NCBI GenBank assembly: GCA_964574815.1
Contig: CAZNPL010000010.1
Coordinates: 90,762 to 154,761 of the forward strand
Direction: 5' to 3'
Origin: CAZNPL01 sp964574815
GTDB lineage: Bacteria; Planctomycetota; Phycisphaerae; UBA1845
DNA length: 64,000 bases
The notes beneath the pieces are model-generated. The model worked only from the letters and a program-made list of their open reading frames with translations. It was not told the DNA's origin and did not search any database. Made by a program: the position numbers and the translations under genes. This document shows, piece by piece, positions 51,931-60,161 of this stretch (the stretch's first letter is position 1; every line of letters starts with the position of its first letter).

Positions 51931-54183
51931 CTACGCTCTACCGTGCCCAGGTGAATCGTCGCCGGCAGCGCTGCTCCCTTTGGCGGCGGGCAGCACTGCC
52001 CTCTTTGCACCATATGCTTCGGCGTCATCGGCCTGATAGTCGTAGAACGTTCTCAGTTGCTCGCGGAAGTATCCGCCGCGTCGGACTTGGGCCGCGTTGA
52101 GTATCGCTCCGAAGACATGGGCGTCTACATGGTGCAGCAGCCCGCACGCCCGCGAGCCGATCCCGCGCGAGTTCACTTTCGCCCGGCACACCAGGATGAC
52201 GCCGTCGGCCTTTGAGGCCAACGCGCAGGCGTCGCTGGCCAGTAGGACCGGCGGGGTGTCCAGAATCACCTGATCGTATGTTCGGGTCGCCTCGTCGATC
52301 AGCTCCTTCATCTCCGAACTGGCCAATAGCTCCGCCGGATTGGGCGGCAGGCGGCCCGCAGCCAGAATGTCCAGATTCGGCCGCTCGGTACGGCGCACGA
52401 CATCGGACAGCTTGGCGGTACCTACGAGCACGTCGCTGAGACCGCCGTCCTGCTGGGCGGAGAATATCTGGTGAATGGCGGGCTTGCGCAGATTCGCGTC
52501 CACCAGCAGCACGCGGCGACCGGCGGCGGCCTGGGCGATCGCCAGGTTGCACGCCACGGTCGTCTTCCCGTCCTCGGGGCGCGGGCTGGTGATGACGACG
52601 CTTCGCTGGCGATCCGCAGGAGCGGCGAATTGAAGATTCGTACGGATCGTCCGGAAGACCTCGGCGAACATGGAACGTGGCGCATCTTCCGCCGCTGTCT
52701 CCAGCCGTTTGATGTCGACCTCCTCGTCATCCGCGTGGGGGATCACGCCGAGGACGGGGACACGCAGGTGGCGCGTCATGTCCATCGGCGTACGCAGCGA
52801 GGTGTCCACCAGCTCCAACGCCAGCGGTATCCCAAGGGCAAGGACCAGCGCCAACACCCATCCCGCCGGCAACAACACCAGGCTGGGGAAACTCCGCTCC
52901 AGCGGCGGGATCGCCATCTGCCGCGGCTCGACGCGGATCGCCGAACGCTCTCGAATGATCCGCTCGACCTCGTCGATGTAGTCGTTGATCTGGGCCCGCT
53001 TCTCCTTCAAAAGTTCCAAGTCCTCTTGCAGCAGGCGGTACTGCGTCGCGACCGCGTCCATGTCGGCCATGTACGCCTCCGCATCCGCCAGCCTCTCGCG
53101 CGCCAACAACAACGCATGCTGGCTGGTGAGGTAGGCGGTCTGCACCTGCTCCTGGCGGAACGCTCGGACCTCGTTCATCTTCTGTTGTCGCAGCTTGGCG
53201 AGCTCCTCTTCGATCACCTCCTGCGTCTGCTCCAGCCGCTTCACCTCCTGGTGGTTGGCGCCCAGCTCGCCCCGCTCGACCGCCAACTGCTGCCGCACGG
53301 CAAAAAGCTGATTCGACAGCATCGCGATCGTCGGGTCGGCCTCGACAAATTGAACGTCCTCCGGCGACAGCGCCGCACCGGCCGGCTGTGAGTACACACC
53401 GTAAAGCCCTTCCAGCTCCTGCGTCGTCAGCTCGAGCTCGGCCACCGCCTGCTTCGCCTCGGCATACCCCGCGGCCGCCGCGTCCGATTCGAACCCGGCA
53501 AAGCCCGGCGGCAGACGCGACTGCAATTCGAGAAGCTGCACCTGCTTGTCGCTGATCTGATTGTTTACCGCCTCGAGGTCGTCCTGGTAGGACGATCGCT
53601 CACGGCGAAACGCGCCGACGTTGTTCTCCTTGACCTGTGACAGATAGTGCTCGACCAGTTGGTTGACGACGACGTGCGGGTCGTCCTCGCTACGTGTCTC
53701 GACTGCGACCCTCAACAGGTTGGTGCCGCGCACGGGAACGGCGCTCACGAGTTCCTCGAACTCGAGCAGCAGACGGGGTCCCTTGTGCTTCTCATACCAC
53801 TGGGTGTCCTGCACCTCGGCCGTGCGCAGCACGTCCATCAGAACGTTCGGGCTTTTGACGAACGCCGCCTGGGTCATCACGAAACGCTCGAATTCCTGCT
53901 GATTCAGCGCCTGGTCGGCGGCAGTGAAGACCGGCTTCGGCTTGTCCGAGATGCACTCCACCAGTGCTTCACCCGGATACAGCGGGAAGTACCGCCAGGC
54001 GATCAACCACCCTCCGGTCGCCAGGCCGGCGAACACGACGAAAAGAAAGACGATCAGCACAAGCCGCCGTCTCATTATGGACACGACGTCCTGAAAGGAC
54101 ACGCCGGTTTCACCGGCCGGGGCCGGCGACATCGGCACCGGCGGCGCGACGGGTTCACGTATCGTGGTCGGCAATTGCGTCAT
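51931..54183 (-). CDS. wzc: Wzc-like polysaccharide co-polymerase and BY-type tyrosine autokinase
   Basis: A 750-residue protein. Residues 28-65 hold the first membrane helix and start of the Wzz domain; a long coiled-coil region runs from about 190 to 410; the second helix is at about 434-456. The cytoplasmic kinase domain has Walker A SPRPEDGKTT (533-542), Walker A' VLLVDANLRKP (558-568) and Walker B VILDTPP (639-645). The C-terminal tail has clustered tyrosines (Y705, Y714, Y716, Y724), the autophosphorylation sites expected for BY kinases. It controls chain length and export with the Wza-like channel. Its start overlaps the exosortase stop by 4 bp, so glycan export and protein sorting are co-translated. 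Confidence 0.93.
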   Translation of the reverse strand: MTQLPTTIREPVAPPVPMSPAPAGETGVSFQDVVSIMRRRLVLIVFLFVVFAGLATGGWLIAWRYFPLYPGEALVECISDKPKPVFTAADQALNQQEFERFVMTQAAFVKSPNVLMDVLRTAEVQDTQWYEKHKGPRLLLEFEELVSAVPVRGTNLLRVAVETRSEDDPHVVVNQLVEHYLSQVKENNVGAFRRERSSYQDDLEAVNNQISDKQVQLLELQSRLPPGFAGFESDAAAAGYAEAKQAVAELELTTQELEGLYGVYSQPAGAALSPEDVQFVEADPTIAMLSNQLFAVRQQLAVERGELGANHQEVKRLEQTQEVIEEELAKLRQQKMNEVRAFRQEQVQTAYLTSQHALLLARERLADAEAYMADMDAVATQYRLLQEDLELLKEKRAQINDYIDEVERIIRERSAIRVEPRQMAIPPLERSFPSLVLLPAGWVLALVLALGIPLALELVDTSLRTPMDMTRHLRVPVLGVIPHADDEEVDIKRLETAAEDAPRSMFAEVFRTIRTNLQFAAPADRQRSVVITSPRPEDGKTTVACNLAIAQAAAGRRVLLVDANLRKPAIHQIFSAQQDGGLSDVLVGTAKLSDVVRRTERPNLDILAAGRLPPNPAELLASSEMKELIDEATRTYDQVILDTPPVLLASDACALASKADGVILVCRAKVNSRGIGSRACGLLHHVDAHVFGAILNAAQVRRGGYFREQLRTFYDYQADDAEAYGAKRAVLPAAKGSSAAGDDSPGHGRA

Positions 54184-55187
54184 GGCGATGCGCCACCCCC
54201 TTCAACGTCCGGCTCCTCGACGAACAGGTTTGCCAATATCCAACCGAGCAAGAGGTAAAGGCCCAAGGCGATCAGGAAAGTGACCAGGCCGAACATGGCG
54301 TGGGGCGTCGGCCCCAGCAGCCACTCGAAGTGCAACGCCCGGCCTATCGATGAATCCTGAAACACGTGCAGCAGGCCGGTCACCGTCACGCGGAACACGT
54401 TGCAGCAAATTGCAATGGGAATGCAGGAGGCGGCCATCACGACGCGCTGCCAGGCGGGCCGGACGCCGAGGTAGGCCAACGCGAAGCCGAGCGTCACGAT
54501 TGCCATCATGGAGCGCATGCCGCTGCAGGCCTGTTCGACATTCAGGCTGTCGAAAACGCCCGCGTAACTGTAATCAACGACGACGCCTGACGTTTCGGCG
54601 TGCACGCCGGGCAGAAGGTTCAAGACCGTTGCCGTGGCGTGCGAAGCGAGCTTCTGTAGCGGCATCGTCAAGTGCACGTAAATCGACTGAGGCAGCGGGA
54701 TGCCCAGAGTCAGGAAGGCGATGGGAAACCACACCAGCTTGAGCACGCCCCACCCGCCCAGGAAGAGCGTCAGGCTGAATATCACACCGATCAGTGTCAG
54801 GGCCCGGGGGTAGCCCATGGGGTACACCCAGATCGTCGTGAAATAGCACGCCAACGAAGCGAGAAGGGCCAGCAGCCCGATGTAGCTCGGGCGAATCGGG
54901 GCAGCCGCCAACCTGGTCCGTTTTGTGTGCAGAAAGTAGAGGCTGAACACCGGCACCAGCCAGCCATACGTCCAGGTGGCGTCGAAGCGCCAGCGGTGGA
55001 GAATTTGCAGTTTGATGGGATGCCAGTACACGGCGACGACCAAGACGGCCAACACCGCGATCTGAATCAGCCGTCGCCGTCCGATTGCGTGCAGCAGGGA
55101 GGGCACGTTGATCTGTCGCGCAGACACTGTGTCCTCGCCGGTCGGCGAGGCGCTCGTGCCGGACGTGGCTGGAAATGGTGACGCCAT
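54180..55187 (-). CDS. Exosortase (second copy), in EPS export operon
   Basis: About 335 residues with eight or more membrane segments. The catalytic triad equivalents are Cys221 in EQACSGMRSM, Arg266 in CNVFRVTVTGLL and His296 in PTPHAMFG. It differs strongly from the exosortase at 4101, so it probably has a different sorting signal. No EpsI domain is fused at the C-terminus and none is adjacent. It lies between the Wza-like and Wzc-like genes, with an 8-bp gap and a 4-bp overlap. The start at 55187 (MASPFPATS) is chosen since the longer frame to 55268 overlaps the exporter gene. No PEP-CTERM-type substrate was found in the window. Confidence 0.9.
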   Translation of the reverse strand: MASPFPATSGTSASPTGEDTVSARQINVPSLLHAIGRRRLIQIAVLAVLVVAVYWHPIKLQILHRWRFDATWTYGWLVPVFSLYFLHTKRTRLAAAPIRPSYIGLLALLASLACYFTTIWVYPMGYPRALTLIGVIFSLTLFLGGWGVLKLVWFPIAFLTLGIPLPQSIYVHLTMPLQKLASHATATVLNLLPGVHAETSGVVVDYSYAGVFDSLNVEQACSGMRSMMAIVTLGFALAYLGVRPAWQRVVMAASCIPIAICCNVFRVTVTGLLHVFQDSSIGRALHFEWLLGPTPHAMFGLVTFLIALGLYLLLGWILANLFVEEPDVEGGGASP

Positions 55188-55195
55188 GGCAGGAA

Positions 55196-56911
55196 TCAGG
55201 GGAAGAGGCCCGGGCCCGACGAGGCTCCGAAGTTCTCGGTCTTGAAGAAGGTCTCGGTGCGGGTCCACTCGTAGGCGAACGACATCGAACTGTCCAGTTG
55301 CGGGATGGTCAGGTTTCGAATCTGCTGCAGGAACGGCGCGAACGGGTGGGTACCCACGTTGATGATGTCGTCTCGCTTGAGGTAGAAATCGGGCTCCAGC
55401 CCGGCGAAGATCCGATCGAGATTGACCTGCAGCAACTGCTCGCGGCTGCCTACCCGGCGGTATACGGAGACTCGATCAGGCCAACCCAGCGCATCAAGCC
55501 CACCCGCGGCCGCGATGGCGTTCTTCAAGGTAACCGATGCACCGGGGCGGAAGGTGTAGGCGCCCGGCGCCCTTACGTGACCGATGACGTAGTAGAAACC
55601 GATGTCTCCGCTGTAGAGTCGGATGATGTCGTCAGGGCGAACAATGATGTTGTGCCGCGGATCTCCTTCGCGCAAACCGCCAGCCGAAATCTGGATAACG
55701 CGTATGTCCTGCTCCTCCTGAGCGATCAGATCCCAATCGACGGCGGGTTGCATCGGCTCATCGGCGGGCAGGGGCGCCGGGGCCGGCACATCCGCGGGCT
55801 CGTCCGATTCGACCTCGATCCACTCACCCGTAGTGTGATCGTAGATCCAGCGCGATGGTTTGCGCACGGGCGGCTCGGGCAAACGCTGAGCGGGCGGTGG
55901 CTCGGGCTGGTCCGCTTCCGCGCCCGGCGTCGGCTCGCCGGGGCCAGCCTCCATCAGCTCGAGTATTTCCTGGACTTCCCGGGAAAGACCCTCTTCGTCA
56001 GGCTCATCGTTGTCGGCAGGCGGCGTCGTGGTGGCCTGGGGAGGCTGTTGAGGGATCTGTTCGCCTGCTTTGGGCACTTGTGAGGGGGCGTTCTGGTAAG
56101 TGGCCAATGTCGGGCCGCTCGGCTGGCCAGCTCCGGCCAAGGAGAACAGACCGGGATGGCGCGACGAAGGTGCCATTTCCTCGCGTGTTCGCGGCGACCC
56201 GTGCGAGCCGGACTTCCTGGCCGGCTCTCGCGTCATATCCAGGGCCTCGGCTTGAAGTTGATCCTGCATGGCCTCTCGAAATACGTAGACCTCGGTCACG
56301 AGTTCGGAGAGCCCGCCGGCTACCGAGATGGCCTCGATGAGGCGGAAATCTGGGCGAGGGATGGGGAATACACCCGGTCCCCGGTTGATGCGTATCGCAA
56401 GGGCCTCGTTGCCGAAGATGGTGTAGGTGAGTCCACGTTGGGCCGCAAACTGCACGAGCACGTCGGCATCGGCGAGGATGTCGCGGTCCGCGAGGATTTG
56501 ACGGAGCTTGTCTTCGATCTCGCGAGCGGTCAGTCCTTCGACTTCGACCCAGCCGATGACGGGAAGGTTGATCTCGCCCTGATTATCAATTGTGACCTGG
56601 GTGGCAGACTCGACGCCACGGAACCGCAGCTCGTTAATGAAGACGTTGAGAACGTCTCCGGAGATGGCGCGGTACTCAGCGACGGTCGGCACCAAATCGT
56701 CCGGGGTGGGCTCGGTGGTCCCACGGATGCGGGCCGGTTCGTCCTGAATGCTCAAGGAGCCTCTGATGTCGAGCGTCGTCTCACGCGTGAAGGAGCCCAA
56801 CTCGATCGGGCTTAGCCAGCCGTTGATAATCGAGTTGCAGCCGGTTCCTGCAGCCAAGAGCATGGCGCACGCTGTCTTGACCACCTGATGAAACGTATTG
56901 CGTCGCAACAT
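55196..56911 (-). CDS. wza: Wza-like polysaccharide export lipoprotein
   Basis: A 571-residue outer-membrane export protein. The start at 56911 gives a signal peptide with lipobox AGTGC and Cys25; the longer frame to 56998 has no such signal and would span a possible -10 box. Residues about 80-190 form the Poly_export domain (YRAISGDVLNVFI, INLPVIGWVEVEGLTAREIEDKLR). A low-complexity Pro/Glu-rich insert separates this from an SLBB domain at about 420-520 (IRLYSGDIGFYYVIGHVRAP, GASVTLKNAIAAAGGL). The insert of nearly 190 residues is unusual for Wza and may be surface or periplasm exposed. It is the first gene of the export operon with exosortase and Wzc. Confidence 0.88.
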   Translation of the reverse strand: MLRRNTFHQVVKTACAMLLAAGTGCNSIINGWLSPIELGSFTRETTLDIRGSLSIQDEPARIRGTTEPTPDDLVPTVAEYRAISGDVLNVFINELRFRGVESATQVTIDNQGEINLPVIGWVEVEGLTAREIEDKLRQILADRDILADADVLVQFAAQRGLTYTIFGNEALAIRINRGPGVFPIPRPDFRLIEAISVAGGLSELVTEVYVFREAMQDQLQAEALDMTREPARKSGSHGSPRTREEMAPSSRHPGLFSLAGAGQPSGPTLATYQNAPSQVPKAGEQIPQQPPQATTTPPADNDEPDEEGLSREVQEILELMEAGPGEPTPGAEADQPEPPPAQRLPEPPVRKPSRWIYDHTTGEWIEVESDEPADVPAPAPLPADEPMQPAVDWDLIAQEEQDIRVIQISAGGLREGDPRHNIIVRPDDIIRLYSGDIGFYYVIGHVRAPGAYTFRPGASVTLKNAIAAAGGLDALGWPDRVSVYRRVGSREQLLQVNLDRIFAGLEPDFYLKRDDIINVGTHPFAPFLQQIRNLTIPQLDSSMSFAYEWTRTETFFKTENFGASSGPGLFP

Positions 56912-57334
56912 CTTATAAAGCCGAAACTTAGGCGTCGGCGCGACTCGCCGACCCATGTGTGCCCGGATTCCGAGCGCGGTTCGTTTTATTATCGGCACTC
57001 CGACACCGGCCGATTAACCAGAGGCGTTACTTCCGCCCGGGACGGACGACCGGGCCGATCCGGAGGCCGGCTCCTCAGGGTTTGGGTACGCCCAACCTCG
57101 GCGCATGTCAAGCATAACCATGCCGCAGGCCGTTGGTCGGGTGAGCGACAGTTGAAGCCGTTTGACGCCCCCCGAGCGGCGATTAGACTCCCGGGGGCCG
57201 CCTTGGGGCCGACTGATCGGCCCGGGGTGTCGGCCCAAGCATGGCGTTCCTGCTGACGCAGGCGCGGGGGAGTTCTTGGCGCAGATCCCAACGCGGAGCG
57301 CTTTGCGTCTACACCTGCATAAAGGAAGCGATCG
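56912..57334. promoter_or_regulatory. Divergent region of the EPS export operon and small lipoprotein gene
   Basis: This 423-bp region separates divergent genes. For the minus strand, GATAAT at 56993-56988 is a fair -10 box, with a poor -35 candidate TTAATC 18 bp upstream at 57017-57012. For the plus strand, a GC-rich hairpin (gggccga, loop ctga, tcggccc) lies at 57206-57223 in the probable leader. Both assignments are tentative. Confidence 0.35.
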
Positions 57335-57496
57335 ATGAAGCGATTTCGGATGATGCGCGTGCTGGCGACTTTCGTCTCGGGTGCGATGATCCTGCAACTG
57401 CCCGGGTGCCAGGATATTACTGCGCTGGACGTCATTCAAACGGCGTTGTTGGGCATTACGGCGGCCGGGGCCATCGCGATCATCGAAAACGTGTGA
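57335..57496 (+). CDS. Small lipoprotein, 53 residues
   Basis: A short gene that is easily missed. ATG 57335 follows aaggaagcg by a few bases, an excellent ribosome site. The product begins MKRFRMMRVLATFVSGAMIL and reaches lipobox LPGC near residue 24, then continues DITALDVIQTALLGITAAGA and ends IAIIENV. It is thus a signal peptide, a lipidated Cys and a 29-residue hydrophobic tail. The tail could form a second membrane helix or a membrane-associated helix. No homologue is recognised by eye. It lies divergent to the export operon and 228 bp ahead of the HEAT-repeat gene. The combination of a good ribosome site and a good lipobox makes it a real gene more likely than chance. Confidence 0.72.
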   Translation: MKRFRMMRVLATFVSGAMILQLPGCQDITALDVIQTALLGITAAGAIAIIENV

Positions 57497-57724
57497 GAGG
57501 TTTTCGCCTGCGCGCGGTCAAAGCGATCATTCAGCTGGACACGCGATGGGGCCGTGGTCCCGAGCTCGGCTCGCGGACCTCGTTGACGGGCGGTTCACTC
57601 AGTCTATACTTCCGTTTCGCTTGCCTAGTAAGAGGCTCGCACCGGGTCGGTCCGGGTTGGACTGATTCCGTGGCGGGGCCGCGACAGCCGTCAGCCTGCC
57701 TGGAGTGAATCGAGAGGTTTCAAC

Positions 57725-60025
57725 ATGTTCTGCAAACCAGCCCTTGTCTGGACGCTGCGGTTCATCCGGCGCCTTCCTGCCGGGATGTTTCCCAAGGCTT
57801 TTGTGCGGATTATTCCGGCGGTGTTTTTGGTCGTGACGCTGCTCGAACCGGCCGAAGTGTTTGGACAGCCGAACGAAGCGGACGCCGAGCAAGCCGCCGG
57901 TCGAACGGTGGCGGAGCTCTTCGCTGATTTCCTCCACTTTAGCATTCTGGGCCGCTTCGATCTGGCCGAAAGCTATGCCGTCGAATTGCTCAACCATCCG
58001 GATCTGGATCCGGTCGAAATCCTGCGACTTTCGGAGGAGCATGAACGCAGCATCGACACTTTGACCATTCTGGTGGGCCACTCGACGCTTGGCGAGAGCG
58101 CTGCGCGCATCCTTGACCTCATTCACAAGGGAGAGCACCTTCTGCGCAAGGACGTGGACCGCATCCGGGCCAATATCGAGAAACTTGGTGGCCCTCCCCA
58201 GATGGAGTACAACGCCATCCGCGCCTTGGCCGACTCCGGTGAGTACGCCATCCCTTGGCTGATTCAGGCGTTGCACGACAAGGAGAAACGCGAGCTCTGG
58301 CCTCGCATCATCCGGGCCCTACCGCAGATGGGGAAACCTGCGGTTCGCCCGCTGGTACAGGCGTTGGAGATTGACGAAGAGAAGATCCGCCGCATCGTCA
58401 TCGACACGCTCGGCGCCCTCGGCTACGCCCATGCCGTGCCCTATCTCCTGGCGGTGGCCATTGACGAGGACGTGCTGGCCGAGAATCGAAGGGCGGCCGT
58501 CACCGCGGTTGTTTACATCGAGCAGCGAAGCGGGCGACGCTTCAGTGAGTCCGCGCCGGTCGAGTTCGTAGCGCTGGGCGAGAAGTACTATGACGAGGTG
58601 GGGGCGGACCGCGCCGACCCGCGATTGGCCGAAGCCAACGTGTGGTCGTGGAACGAGCAAACGGAGTTTCTCGATTTCACGCCTGTTCCGCGCGAGATCT
58701 TCGGGCCGGTGATGTCCATGCGATGCTGCGAACGCGCGTTGCTGCTGGAGCCGGCACATGAGGAGGCCGTCTCGCTCTGGCTGGCGGCCAATATTCGACG
58801 GGAATCGCGGCTGGGCATGAACGTGGAGAGCGGCGACCCCGACGAGCCGGGCGACATCGACCCGACCCGACCCGATAGCTTCCCGCGGGCGCTTTACTTC
58901 ACCAGTGCAGCCGGCCCGCGCTACGCCCACCGCGTGCTGAGTCGAGCGGCTGACGATCTCGATGCTCCGGTGATGCTGGGGGCGATCGCGGCGTTAAGGC
59001 GCGTGGCCGGCCCGTCATCCCTTATCGGTTCGGAGGCGTACAAGCAGCCGTTCGTGGACGCCCTGACGTTTCCGGATTTGGTGGTTCGCACGCGCACCGC
59101 GCTGGCCCTCGGCAACGCGCTGCCACGGTCGCCGTTCCGGGGCATGGAGCTGGTCATTCCGACGCTGGCCGACGCGGTCAGCCTGACGGGGCGACGCCAT
59201 GTGCTGGTGATTGAGCCGGACGACAACCGGCTTAACCGACTTGTGGCCGACCTGCGTGATCCGGACACTGTCGTCAGCAGCCACACGAATGCGTTCGAAG
59301 GGCTCGACCAAGCCCTGGCCAGCTACCCAACGGTTGATGCGTTGTTCCTGGCTTCGGACGTCAAGGACCCGGATCTCGCTCAGGTCATTGCGGCCGTTCG
59401 CACGCGGTACGAACTTGCTCTGACTCCGATCGTGCTCCTCGCGAAGCGTGATGACGTCTCCTTGGTACAGCAGCTTGCCGAGGGGAATCGGGGAATCGGG
59501 CAGGTGGATGCCGACGCCGGACGAGACCTGCTACTCAGCCGGTTGAACGAAGTCGCTTCGAAGGTCGGCCGAACGCCGGTTGGTCCGGACCTGGCGCGAG
59601 AATTGGCGCTGTTGGCCACGGAGACGCTCCTCACGATTGCCGTGGACGACCGGACGGTCTTCGACCCGGCGCGTGCGGAGAAGGCGTGCATCGCAGCGAT
59701 TGACTCGGGTGACCAGGAGCTTCAGATCGCGGCGATGGACGTGTTGGCGCTTCTACCAGGCGCGGCCGCTCAGAAGGCCATCACGGCCACGGCGCTCAGC
59801 GCCGAGACGCCGGAACCGCTGAGGCTGGAGGCATTCACTGATCTGGCCGAATCGGCTAAACGATTCGGCAATCAGTTGGGATCGGAGCAGGTCGATCAAC
59901 TTCTTGACTTGGCGATGAACGAACAGAACCTGCGACTGCGTACCGCGGGGAGTCGTGCGTTGGGCGCCCTGAACATCGCCCCCGGCCGGGTCAGCCGGAT
60001 CCTGATGAAATACCACCACGAGTAG
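57725..60025 (+). CDS. Exported HEAT-repeat protein with degenerate receiver-like domain
   Basis: A 766-residue protein. An N-terminal hydrophobic segment (residues about 26-47, ending VFGQ) should act as signal peptide or anchor. HEAT-like helical repeats cover about 160-265 (YNAIRALADSGEYAIPWLIQ, LVQALEIDEEKIRRIVIDTL) and resume at about 400-480 and 620-760. Residues 491-612 look like a response-regulator receiver fold (RHVLVIEPDD, DALFLASDVKD, TPIVLLAKRDD). In that region the usual phosphoacceptor Asp is Ala543 and the conserved Thr and Lys are missing, so it cannot be phosphorylated normally. A receiver-like fold in an exported protein is unusual. gagagg precedes the start. Likely a protein-interaction scaffold. 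Confidence 0.78.
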   Translation: MFCKPALVWTLRFIRRLPAGMFPKAFVRIIPAVFLVVTLLEPAEVFGQPNEADAEQAAGRTVAELFADFLHFSILGRFDLAESYAVELLNHPDLDPVEILRLSEEHERSIDTLTILVGHSTLGESAARILDLIHKGEHLLRKDVDRIRANIEKLGGPPQMEYNAIRALADSGEYAIPWLIQALHDKEKRELWPRIIRALPQMGKPAVRPLVQALEIDEEKIRRIVIDTLGALGYAHAVPYLLAVAIDEDVLAENRRAAVTAVVYIEQRSGRRFSESAPVEFVALGEKYYDEVGADRADPRLAEANVWSWNEQTEFLDFTPVPREIFGPVMSMRCCERALLLEPAHEEAVSLWLAANIRRESRLGMNVESGDPDEPGDIDPTRPDSFPRALYFTSAAGPRYAHRVLSRAADDLDAPVMLGAIAALRRVAGPSSLIGSEAYKQPFVDALTFPDLVVRTRTALALGNALPRSPFRGMELVIPTLADAVSLTGRRHVLVIEPDDNRLNRLVADLRDPDTVVSSHTNAFEGLDQALASYPTVDALFLASDVKDPDLAQVIAAVRTRYELALTPIVLLAKRDDVSLVQQLAEGNRGIGQVDADAGRDLLLSRLNEVASKVGRTPVGPDLARELALLATETLLTIAVDDRTVFDPARAEKACIAAIDSGDQELQIAAMDVLALLPGAAAQKAITATALSAETPEPLRLEAFTDLAESAKRFGNQLGSEQVDQLLDLAMNEQNLRLRTAGSRALGALNIAPGRVSRILMKYHHE

Positions 60026-60161
60026 CGGCGGCTTCGCCTCGACGGCTGCACGCCCGCGTACCACGTCGCCCGTCAGCTCAGAAAGGGCTGCGTTGCCCTC
60101 TGCCAGCGCGAGGAGTAGACTTTGCCGTTTTGTCAACGATCAAGCGCTATGAGTGAGCGTC

